Below, one piece after another: positions 6,831 through 13,905 of a stretch of DNA of 18,710 nt. Both the position numbers and the translations under genes were made by a program. How positions within the stretch are numbered: position 1 is the first letter of the stretch; each line of letters opens with the position of its first letter. This stretch comes from Actinomycetales bacterium (GTDB lineage: Bacteria; Actinomycetota; Actinomycetes; Actinomycetales; Microbacteriaceae), in NCBI GenBank assembly GCA_015655255.1, contig JAATFJ010000355.1:1-18710 (forward strand), read 5' to 3'. The notes beneath the pieces were generated by a model that saw only the letters and a program-made list of their open reading frames with translations, did no database searches and was not told the DNA's origin.

Positions 6831-7784
6831 ATGACCCGCTTCGTGTTGGCGCGTGCCGTGCTCCTCGTCGGGGGACTGCTGCTCTCCAGCCTCCTCATCT
6901 TCTTCACCCTCCGCGTTCTGCCCGGCGACGTCGCGCAGGTCATCGCGGGGACGGATGCGACGGCGGCGCAGCTCGATGCGCTCCGCGAGCGCTTCGGCCT
7001 CGATGACCCGCTCCTCGTGCAGTACGGGACCTGGCTCGCGGGGCTCCTGCGCTTCGACCTGGGCACGAGCTACCTCACGGGGCGTCCGGTCGCAGAGGAA
7101 GTGCTCGCCAAGGCCCAGGTGACGATCCCGCTGGGACTGCTCTCGCTGCTCGTCGCAACCCTCCTCAGCGTCGTCCTCGGCTACATCGCCGCCGTCCGGC
7201 ACCGCAGCCCGTGGGGCAGCCTCATCAGCTTTGCCGCGCAGGGCGTTGCCTCCATCCCGACGCTGTGGGCGGGGCTGCTGCTCATCGTGCTCTTCGCGAT
7301 CATCCTCGACTGGTTCCCCACGGGCGGATTCCCCCGCACGGGATGGGCGGACCCCGGGGCGGCGCTCTCCTCGCTGCTCCTCCCCGCGCTCACGGCGGGA
7401 ATCGTCGAGGGGGCGATCCTGCTCCGCTACGTGCGCAGCTCGGTGCTGGAGGTGCTGCACGTCGACTATGTGCGCACGGGCGCCGCCAAGGGCACGACGC
7501 GGCGGCGCGCGCTCCTCACCGAGGGCCTCCCCAACGCGGGACTGAGCCTGTTCACCCTGTTCGGGATGCAGGTGGCGACGCTCATCGTCGGCGCCATCGT
7601 CATCGAGAACCTCTTCCAGCTCCCCGGACTCGGGCGGATGCTCGTCGCCGACGTCGGCGCGCGCGACTTCGCCAAGGTCCAGGCCACCATCTTCGTGATG
7701 ACCGCGTTCGTGCTCGTGCTCGGCGCGCTCGTCGACATCGCGCAACGCGCGATCGATCCCCAGCAGAGGCTGCGTCGCTCATGA
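6831..7784 (+). CDS. ABC transporter permease, DppB/OppB family
   Basis: Integral membrane protein of 317 residues, normal for DppB. It shows the family N-terminus (FTLRVLPGDVAQ around 25-36), LRERFGLDDPLLVQYGTWL (51-69), LRFDLGTSYLTGRPV (73-87) and about six membrane helices (roughly 8-28, 100-122, 135-160, 180-198, 240-260 and 285-304). The cytoplasmic EAA-type loop is DYVRTGAAKGTTRRRALLTE (212-231), where an ATPase would contact it. The start is ATG 6831; its ribosome site is weak (GAGAG is too far upstream), so translation may depend on coupling with the binding protein 52 bases before. It ends in an ATGA overlap with the second permease. Confidence 0.9.
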   Translation: MTRFVLARAVLLVGGLLLSSLLIFFTLRVLPGDVAQVIAGTDATAAQLDALRERFGLDDPLLVQYGTWLAGLLRFDLGTSYLTGRPVAEEVLAKAQVTIPLGLLSLLVATLLSVVLGYIAAVRHRSPWGSLISFAAQGVASIPTLWAGLLLIVLFAIILDWFPTGGFPRTGWADPGAALSSLLLPALTAGIVEGAILLRYVRSSVLEVLHVDYVRTGAAKGTTRRRALLTEGLPNAGLSLFTLFGMQVATLIVGAIVIENLFQLPGLGRMLVADVGARDFAKVQATIFVMTAFVLVLGALVDIAQRAIDPQQRLRRS

Positions 7785-8752
7785 CAGACCCGATCCTCAC
7801 GGAGGCACCCCGCACAGGCGAGGAGCCTCCTGTGCTGTCCCCCCGCTCCCGGAGCCGGGTCTCCGTCCCCGGATGGCTGCGCGAACTCGTCCGTCGCCCC
7901 ACCGGCGTCTTCGCACTCGTCACCATCGGCGTCATCGTGCTCGCCGCGATCGTCGCCGCCTTCTGGACGCCGCACGATCCCGCCTACGCGGACCCCTACC
8001 GTCGACTGCAGCCGCCAGGGCTCACGTTCCTCCTCGGCACGGATGAGCTCGGCCGCGACGTCTTCTCCCGGCTTCTCGCCGGAGCCTCCACGGCACTGTT
8101 CGTCGCCGGGGGCTCCCTCGTCGTCGCGGCCGTCGTCGGCCTCCTCCTCGCCGTGCTCAGCTCCCTCACCGCCGTCTGGCTGCGCGAGGCCGTCGCCGTC
8201 GTCGTCGACGTGCTCATCGCCTTCCCCACCCTGCTGCTCGCGATGCTCCTCGCGGCTACCTACGGGGGATCGCTGCTCGTCGTCATCGCCGCCGTGGGCA
8301 TCGCCTCCGGCGTGGGGATCTCCCGCATCATCAAGAACGAGATCGTGCGCGTGAACGCGACCGACTACGTGCTCGCCGCGCGCGCCGCCGGCGTGGGACC
8401 GCTGCGCATCATCGCCGATCATCTCGTGCCCAACATCGGTGCGCTGTTCATCGTGCTGCTGTCCACGACCGCCGCGTTCTCCATCCTCTCCGAGGCGGGA
8501 CTGTCCTACCTCGGCTACGGCGCGCCGTCGAGCGTCGTCTCCTGGGGGCGGATGCTCACGGACGCGCAGCGCCTCATCACGACCTCCCCTGAGGCGGTCA
8601 TCGCGCCCGGCATCGCGATCTCCCTCGCCGTGCTGGGCCTCACCCTCTTCGGCGATGCCCTGCGGGAGGCGACCGATCCCCGGCTGAAACGGGGTCGCAT
8701 CGGCTCCCGCCATCGGCCGCCGACCCTCACGGAGGCCTCCCATGGTGCTTGA
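7781..8752 (+). CDS. ABC transporter permease, DppC/OppC family
   Basis: Second permease subunit, 323 residues. A cytoplasmic N-terminal stretch of about 40 residues leads to the first helix (42-62), then the diagnostic FLLGTDELGRDVFSRLLAGA (83-102). Further helices lie near 105-128, 138-160, 165-182, 218-236 and 272-292. The EAA loop reads DYVLAARAAGVGPLRIIADH (195-214), and EAGLSYLGYG at 238-247 followed by PSSVVSWGRML is typical of DppC. It overlaps the preceding gene by four bases and the following ATPase by eleven, so the four genes should be made together. It pairs with the DppB-like subunit to form the channel. Confidence 0.9.
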   Translation: MTDPILTEAPRTGEEPPVLSPRSRSRVSVPGWLRELVRRPTGVFALVTIGVIVLAAIVAAFWTPHDPAYADPYRRLQPPGLTFLLGTDELGRDVFSRLLAGASTALFVAGGSLVVAAVVGLLLAVLSSLTAVWLREAVAVVVDVLIAFPTLLLAMLLAATYGGSLLVVIAAVGIASGVGISRIIKNEIVRVNATDYVLAARAAGVGPLRIIADHLVPNIGALFIVLLSTTAAFSILSEAGLSYLGYGAPSSVVSWGRMLTDAQRLITTSPEAVIAPGIAISLAVLGLTLFGDALREATDPRLKRGRIGSRHRPPTLTEASHGA

Positions 8753-9545
8753 GGTCACCGACCTCGTCGTCGAGGTCGATGGGCGCCGCGTCGTCGACGG
8801 CGTCGGATTCCGGGTGGACGAGGGGGAGCGCGTGGGCCTTATCGGCGAGTCCGGATCGGGGAAGTCGATCACCGCCCTCGCCGTGCTGGGCCTCCTCCCG
8901 GAGAACGCGCGCGCAACGGGCTCGATCCGCTGGGACGGGCGCGAACTGCAGGGACTCTCCGACCGGGAGCTCGCGATGCTCCGCGGACGCGAGATCGGCA
9001 TCGTTTTCCAGGAGCCCGCCATGGCGCTCAACCCCATCCGCACCGTGGGCGCACAGATCGCCGCGACCCTGCGCAACCACTTCGACCTCACCGCCGCGGA
9101 GGCCCGGCGCCGCGCCGTCCTCGCCGCCGGACGCGTGCTGCTGCCGGACCCGGAGACCCTCGTGCGTCACTACCCCCATCAGCTCTCCGGCGGGCAGCGG
9201 CAGCGCGTCGCCATCGCCCAGGCCGTCATCGCCGGGCCCCGTCTGCTCATCGCCGACGAGCCCACCACGGCGCTCGATGTGACGATCCAAGCGGAGATCC
9301 TCGACCTCTTCGAACGCATCGTCGCCGACACCGGCTCCTCGCTGCTGTTCATCACACACGACCTCGCTGTGCTCTCCCGCATCGCGGACCGCGTCGTCGT
9401 CTTCTCCGACGGACGCATCGTGGAGCAGGCCACGATCCGCGATCTCGTCCTCGATCCGCAGCACGAGGTGTCCCGCCAGCTCATCCGCGCCGCGCGCGAG
9501 ACGAGCTGGCAGCGACCCGGGGGAGGGGGCGCATGCCCGCGCTGA
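8742..9545 (+). CDS. ABC transporter ATP-binding protein, DppD/OppD family, short C-terminus
   Basis: Cytoplasmic ATPase of 267 residues. Walker A GESGSGKS is at 35-42, the Q-loop VFQEP at 88-92, the signature LSGGQRQR at 148-155, Walker B LLIADEPTTALD at 168-179 and the H-loop ITHD at 204-207. The sequence ends soon after the core: the usual HPYT-containing, cysteine-bearing C-terminal extension of DppD (family length often about 320-330) is missing, with PQHEVSRQL in its place. The core looks functional. GGAGG at 8731-8735 supports ATG 8742, which lies inside the end of the permease gene. It should work as a heterodimer with the ATPase encoded next. Confidence 0.9.
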   Translation: MVLEVTDLVVEVDGRRVVDGVGFRVDEGERVGLIGESGSGKSITALAVLGLLPENARATGSIRWDGRELQGLSDRELAMLRGREIGIVFQEPAMALNPIRTVGAQIAATLRNHFDLTAAEARRRAVLAAGRVLLPDPETLVRHYPHQLSGGQRQRVAIAQAVIAGPRLLIADEPTTALDVTIQAEILDLFERIVADTGSSLLFITHDLAVLSRIADRVVVFSDGRIVEQATIRDLVLDPQHEVSRQLIRAARETSWQRPGGGGACPR

Positions 9546-10345
9546 TCACTGCCACAGGCGTCTCGCGCGACTACGCGCTCCCGCGCACCGAACTCTTCTC
9601 CCCGCGCCGCGTGCGCCATGCGCTCGTCGACGCCTCCCTGGAGGTGGCGGAGGGGGAATCGCTCGCCGTGATCGGGGAGTCCGGTTCGGGGAAATCGACC
9701 CTCATCCGTGCCCTTCTCGCCCTTGGCGGCGGCGGACCGGGGGAGATTCGCGTGCAGGGGCGGCTCGTCGTTCCGGGGAGCGCGCGCTCGCTGCGCTGGC
9801 TGCGTGCGCAGACGGGCATCGTCTTCCAGGAGCCCTACGCCTCCCTCGACCCGCGCCGCACCGTCGGCTGGACGATCGCGGAGCCCCTGCGCGCGCTCGG
9901 CATCCGCGGAGACCACCGGGCGCGCGTCCGCGAGGTGCTCGCCCGCGTCGGCCTGCACGACTGGCGCGCCGACAACTATCCGCACGAGCTCTCCGGAGGG
10001 CAGCGGCAGCGCGTCGCCCTCGCCCGCGCCATCGTGCACGGACCGAAGATCCTCATCGGCGACGAACCGCTCAGCGCCCTCGACGTCACCATCCGCGCCC
10101 AGATCCTCGACCTCCTCCGCGAGCTGCGTGCGAGCCTCGGGCTCACCGTCATCCTCGTCTCGCACGACATCGGCCTCGTCCAGCGCTTCTCCGACCGGCT
10201 CGTCGTCCTCACCGATGGGCGCATCGTCGAATCCGGCGACGTCGCCACCGTGCTCGCCGCCCCGCAGCACCCCTACACGCGGCGCCTGCTCTCCTCTGTC
10301 CCCTCCCTCCTCGACGACACCCCTCCAGAACGGAGCCCCTCATGA
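9533..10345 (+). CDS. ABC transporter ATP-binding protein, DppF/OppF family
   Basis: Second ATPase, 270 residues. Walker A GESGSGKST is at 48-56, the Q-loop VFQEPYASLDPR at 97-108, the signature LSGGQRQR at 153-160, Walker B ILIGDEPLSALD at 173-184 and the H-loop VSHD at 209-212. It ends with PQHPYTRRLLSSVPSL (244-259), the short OppF-type tail. Note DEP with a preceding Gly (LIGDEP) rather than the common LVCDEP. A purine-rich GGGAGGGGG sits just before ATG 9533. It overlaps the previous ATPase gene by 13 bases and the next oxygenase gene by 4, which ties transport directly to the oxygenases in one message. Confidence 0.9.
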   Translation: MPALITATGVSRDYALPRTELFSPRRVRHALVDASLEVAEGESLAVIGESGSGKSTLIRALLALGGGGPGEIRVQGRLVVPGSARSLRWLRAQTGIVFQEPYASLDPRRTVGWTIAEPLRALGIRGDHRARVREVLARVGLHDWRADNYPHELSGGQRQRVALARAIVHGPKILIGDEPLSALDVTIRAQILDLLRELRASLGLTVILVSHDIGLVQRFSDRLVVLTDGRIVESGDVATVLAAPQHPYTRRLLSSVPSLLDDTPPERSPS

Positions 10346-11670
10346 CCGCACCGATCGACTTCGGCGTGCTCTTCGGCACCTCGGGCAACCACCTCGCCGG
10401 CTGGCGCCTCCCCGGCGGCAACGGCGGCAAGGAACTCGACGTCGACGAGGCGATCCGCCTCGCCCGGCGCTACGAGGGCGCGGGACTGTCGGCGATCTTC
10501 GTCGCCGACGTCGTGAGCGTCTGGGGAGAACACCTCGACTCCCTCAGCCGCACGACGCGGGCGAGCTACTTCGAGCCGTTCACGCTGCTGTCCGCGCTCG
10601 CCGCCGTCACCGACCGCATCGGCCTCGTCGCCACGGCCACGACGAGCTACAACGAGCCCTTCACGATCGCGCGGAAACTCGCCTCCCTCGACCACATCTC
10701 CGCGGGACGCGCCGGCTGGAACGTCGTGACGAGCGTCGTCCCCCTGGAGGCGGCGAACTTCGGCCGCGACGCCCACTACGGGCACGCCGAACGCTACGAG
10801 CGCGCCGCGGAGTTCGTCGACGCGGTGACCAGCCTCTGGGACACCATCGCCGACGATGCCTTCCCCCGCGACAAGGATTCCGGCCTCTACCTCGACCGTG
10901 CCGGACGGCGCACGCTGGACTACCGGGGCGCGCATATCGCGACGGCGGGACCCCTCAACGTCTCCCGCCCGCCGCAGGGGCATCCGGTGATCTTCCAGGC
11001 CGGGGCCTCCGAGACGGGACGCGCCTTCGCTGCCCGCTATGGCGAGGTGATCTTCGCCGCCCCGCGCACCCTCGACGAGGCGCGCGCCTACCGGGCCGCG
11101 CTGAACGAGGCTCTCGCCGTGCAGGGACGCGCCCCCGACGCCGTGCGCGTGTGGCCGGGGCTCCGTCCCATCACCGCCTCCACGCAGGACGAGGCCGTCC
11201 GTCTCCGTGACGAGCTCAACGGGCTCCTCCATGAGGATGTGCTGCGCCGGGTCATTCAAGACAACGTCGGCGACGTGGACTTCTCCGACTTCGATCTCGA
11301 TGCGCCTCTTCCCGAGCTCCCCGCGACCAACCGCTCGCAGAGCAGGGCGGCGAGCATCCTCGCCCTCGCCCAGGCGGAAGGGCTCACTCTGCGCGAACTC
11401 GGCGTGCGCTGGACGGGCGGAAGCATCGTCGGCACGCCGGAGGAGATCGCCGATCACATCGAGGAGTGGGTGCGCGCGGGCGTCGCCGACGGATTCAACC
11501 TCGGCTTCCCGTACCTGCCGGGATCCGCGGATGCCTTCCTCGATGGTGTGCTCCCCGAACTCACACGTCGGGGCCTCTGGCATCCGCACTACGGGGACAC
11601 CCTGCGCGAGACGCTGCGCCTGCCCCGCCCCGACCTCACCGTCGCCGATTTCCGGGAGGCCTCCGCATGA
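10342..11670 (+). CDS. Flavin-dependent monooxygenase, NtaA/SnaA/DszA family (first of a tandem pair)
   Basis: A luciferase-like TIM-barrel enzyme of 442 residues, the usual size for the NtaA/SnaA/DszA/SoxA group, which uses externally supplied FMNH2 and O2. Family marks are AGLSAIFVADV (47-57), RIGLVATATTSYNEPFTIAR (92-111), ASLDHISAGRAGWNVVTS (114-131), RPPQGHPVIFQAGASETGR (209-227) and VGTPEEIADHIEEW (363-376). Characterised relatives cleave C-N or C-S bonds in nitrilotriacetate, dibenzothiophene sulfone, N-acetyl S-alkyl cysteines and similar compounds. The gene starts in a 4-base ATGA overlap with the DppF-like ATPase. No flavin reductase is encoded in the window, so reduced flavin must come from elsewhere. 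The substrate cannot be read from sequence. Confidence 0.9.
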   Translation: MTAPIDFGVLFGTSGNHLAGWRLPGGNGGKELDVDEAIRLARRYEGAGLSAIFVADVVSVWGEHLDSLSRTTRASYFEPFTLLSALAAVTDRIGLVATATTSYNEPFTIARKLASLDHISAGRAGWNVVTSVVPLEAANFGRDAHYGHAERYERAAEFVDAVTSLWDTIADDAFPRDKDSGLYLDRAGRRTLDYRGAHIATAGPLNVSRPPQGHPVIFQAGASETGRAFAARYGEVIFAAPRTLDEARAYRAALNEALAVQGRAPDAVRVWPGLRPITASTQDEAVRLRDELNGLLHEDVLRRVIQDNVGDVDFSDFDLDAPLPELPATNRSQSRAASILALAQAEGLTLRELGVRWTGGSIVGTPEEIADHIEEWVRAGVADGFNLGFPYLPGSADAFLDGVLPELTRRGLWHPHYGDTLRETLRLPRPDLTVADFREASA

Positions 11671-13004
11671 GCCGCGAACTGCACCTCAACGCCATCTACT
11701 CCGCGGCGGGCGGCTACCTCGGAGGCTGGAGGGAGAAAGAGGCTCCCGCCCGCGCGGGCGTCGATTTCCCCTTTATTGCCGCACAGGTGCGCAAACTGGA
11801 GGAGGCCACCTTCGATGCCGTCTTCATCGCCGACCTCCTCGCCGTGCCGGATTCGCATCCCGACGTCATCGAGCGCGTCGCGACCGTCAACGACAGCCTG
11901 GAACCCACCACGCTCCTCGCCGCGCTCGCCGCGGTGACCGAGCGGATCGGCCTCATCGGCACGGCGTCGACGACCTACAACAGCCCGTACACGCTCGCGC
12001 GCACCTTCGCCTCGCTCGACCACCTCTCGCACGGCCGGGCGGGCTGGAACGTCGTGACGAGCCTCATCGACGCGGAGGCCCGCAACTACGGGGCGGAAAG
12101 CCATCTCCGCCACGAGGACCGCTACCGCAGGGCGGAGGAATTCCTCCGGGTCGTGTACGGGCTGTGGGACAGTTTCGACGACGATGCCTTCGTCTGGGAC
12201 GCGGACAGCGGCCGCGCCTTCCGGGAGGACGCGATCCATCGGCTCGACCACACGGGAGAGTTCTTCCGCGTCGCCGGACCTCTCAACATCGCCCGTCCTC
12301 CGCAGGGACGGCCCGTCATCGCGCAGGCCGGGGCCTCGGAGGCCGGGCGCGCCTTCGCGGGAGCCCACGGCGAGCTCATCTTCTCCGGCATCAGCCGCCT
12401 CGACGATGCCGTCGCTTATGCCGAGGATCTGCGCCGTCGTGCGGAGCAGGCGGGCCGCCGCCGGGAGGACATCCTCATCTTCCCTCTGCTCTCCGCCGTC
12501 GCCGCTCCCACGCGCGCCGAGGCGGAGGACCGCTACGAGCACCTCATCACGCTGCTGCATCCCCGCGTCGCCCTGGGCGACCTCGAGTACTGGCTCTGCG
12601 GCGTCGACCTCACCGGCTACGACCTCGATGGTCCGCTGCCCGATCTCCCGCCGTCCAACCAGTCGCTCAGCCATCAGGCGCAGATCTACGAGACGGCCCG
12701 GCGGGAGAACCTCACGATCCGGCAGTTCGTCGACCGACGCGTACGTGCCGACGACATCGTCGTAGGGACACCGAAGGAGGTCGCCGACCATATCCAGACA
12801 TGGTTCGAGGCCGGTGCCGCCGACGGCTTCACCGTCTCCTTCCCGTCGCTGCCCGGAACGCTGGACTCCTTCGTCGACCTCGTCGTCCCGGAACTGCGCC
12901 TCCGGGGACTGTTCCGCACGGAGTACCGCGGGCGCACCCTGCGCGAGCACCTGGGGCTGCGCCGGCCCGCCTCGACGCGGGGCGAGAGAGAAGACTCCGT
13001 ATGA
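11667..13004 (+). CDS. Flavin-dependent monooxygenase, NtaA/SnaA/DszA family (second of a tandem pair)
   Basis: A 445-residue paralogue of the preceding enzyme: FDAVFIADL (49-57), ASLDHLSHGRAGWNVVTSL (115-133), RPPQGRPVIAQAGASEAGR (210-228) and VGTPKEVADHIQTW (366-379) align block by block, though much of the rest has diverged, so duplication is not recent. It keeps the longer WREKEAPARAGVDFPFIAAQ loop (21-40) that the first copy shortens, which is near the entrance to the flavin pocket in this fold. Start ATG 11667 overlaps the first copy's stop, with GGGAGG at 11654-11659. The two enzymes could act on successive steps, on different substrates, or form a mixed oligomer. End overlaps the micro-ORF at 13001. 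Confidence 0.9.
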   Translation: MSRELHLNAIYSAAGGYLGGWREKEAPARAGVDFPFIAAQVRKLEEATFDAVFIADLLAVPDSHPDVIERVATVNDSLEPTTLLAALAAVTERIGLIGTASTTYNSPYTLARTFASLDHLSHGRAGWNVVTSLIDAEARNYGAESHLRHEDRYRRAEEFLRVVYGLWDSFDDDAFVWDADSGRAFREDAIHRLDHTGEFFRVAGPLNIARPPQGRPVIAQAGASEAGRAFAGAHGELIFSGISRLDDAVAYAEDLRRRAEQAGRRREDILIFPLLSAVAAPTRAEAEDRYEHLITLLHPRVALGDLEYWLCGVDLTGYDLDGPLPDLPPSNQSLSHQAQIYETARRENLTIRQFVDRRVRADDIVVGTPKEVADHIQTWFEAGAADGFTVSFPSLPGTLDSFVDLVVPELRLRGLFRTEYRGRTLREHLGLRRPASTRGEREDSV

Positions 13005-13072
13005 CCGCGCATGACGATTCCGGGCGCAGCCGGTTCCCGCCGCGTCGTCCCCTGGGTATCGTCGCGCTATGA
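13001..13072 (+). CDS. 23-residue micro-ORF bridging the second oxygenase and the DUF1684 gene
   Basis: ATG 13001 overlaps the oxygenase stop (ATGA), and its own stop overlaps the start of the next gene at 13069 (again ATGA). The peptide begins MTAHDDSGRSRFPPRR and ends PLGIVAL. It has a plausible ribosome site (GAGAGAGAAG just upstream), whereas the DUF1684 start has none that I can see. The simplest reading is a relay ORF that carries ribosomes across a 65-base gap to the next gene; the Arg-rich peptide itself may have no function. Chance occurrence cannot be excluded. Confidence 0.4.
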   Translation: MTAHDDSGRSRFPPRRPLGIVAL

Positions 13073-13905
13073 GCATCGCTACGCGCATCGATCCTGAGCA
13101 GGAACTCGCCACGCATCGTGCCCGGAGGCGTGCGGAGGCGATCGCCAAACGGGGGCCCGCCTCCTTCGTCTGGGGACAGTTCGTCACCGACCCCGGCACG
13201 GTCGTCGACGGTGAGCCGGGACGATGGGCACCCCTTCCCGATGGGCGTGCGGGGCTCGTCGTCACGGCGTCCGCGGAGGAGGGCATCCGCATCGGCGGGG
13301 CGCTCGTCGACGGCACGGCCGTGCTCCGCGCCCGCCCCGAGGACGGCCCCGCGATCGCGGTGTTCCCCGACGGGGCCGAGGGCATCCTCTTCGCCTACGA
13401 CGAGACGAAGTACGCGCTGCAGGTGTGGAACCCGCGCTCCGCCTGGGCGCGGCGCTTCGCCGACATCTCCGCCTACCCCTACGACCCCTCCTGGGTCCTG
13501 GATATCGACATCGTGCCCACAGCCACCGGACGGACAGTCGCCATCGCCCACCACCGTGACCCGCGGCCCATCGAGGTACCCGTGCTCGCCGAGGCGCGCT
13601 TCGTGCGGGACGGACGGACGCACGTCCTCCTTGGGGCATCGAGCGGACCGGACCGCCCCGGCCTCACCCTCCTGTTCACGGATGCGACGAGCGGGACGGA
13701 GACCTACGCCGCGGGGCGCTCGCTGTACCTCCCCGACCGGAGCACCGGCCGCACGGTGGCGGATTTCAACTGCGTCTCGCTGCTGCCCTGTGCCTTCAGC
13801 CTCGCCTGGAACTGCCCCATCCCCGCCGCAGAGAACCACCTCGACATCCCGGTGCGGGCGGGGGAGAAGCACGCGATCGACCACGACGGAAAGGATCTGC
13901 TGTGA
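13069..13905 (+). CDS. DUF1684 family protein (COG3358-like)
   Basis: A 278-residue soluble protein with no signal peptide or membrane helix. The C-terminal signature of DUF1684 is clear: LLFTDATSGTETYAAGRSLY (201-220), then ADFNCVSLLPCAFSLAWNCP (231-250), then IPAAENHLDIPVRAGEK (251-267). Most relatives read DFN-x-AYNPPCAF at the middle block; here it is DFNCVSLLPCAF, giving three cysteines (235, 241 and 249), which may bind metal or form a redox site (speculative). The biochemical role of the family is not known to me. Its place between flavin oxygenases, with ATGA and GTGA overlaps on both sides, suggests a dedicated step in the same pathway, for example handling the oxidised product. No ribosome site precedes ATG 13069, so translation likely depends on the upstream micro-ORF. 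Confidence 0.85.
   Translation: MSIATRIDPEQELATHRARRRAEAIAKRGPASFVWGQFVTDPGTVVDGEPGRWAPLPDGRAGLVVTASAEEGIRIGGALVDGTAVLRARPEDGPAIAVFPDGAEGILFAYDETKYALQVWNPRSAWARRFADISAYPYDPSWVLDIDIVPTATGRTVAIAHHRDPRPIEVPVLAEARFVRDGRTHVLLGASSGPDRPGLTLLFTDATSGTETYAAGRSLYLPDRSTGRTVADFNCVSLLPCAFSLAWNCPIPAAENHLDIPVRAGEKHAIDHDGKDLL

Noticed and set aside
11589..13385. A long minus-strand open frame opposite the second oxygenase and DUF1684
   Set aside because: High-GC codon bias produces long antisense frames. The plus strand has clear LLM and DUF1684 motifs with ribosome sites.
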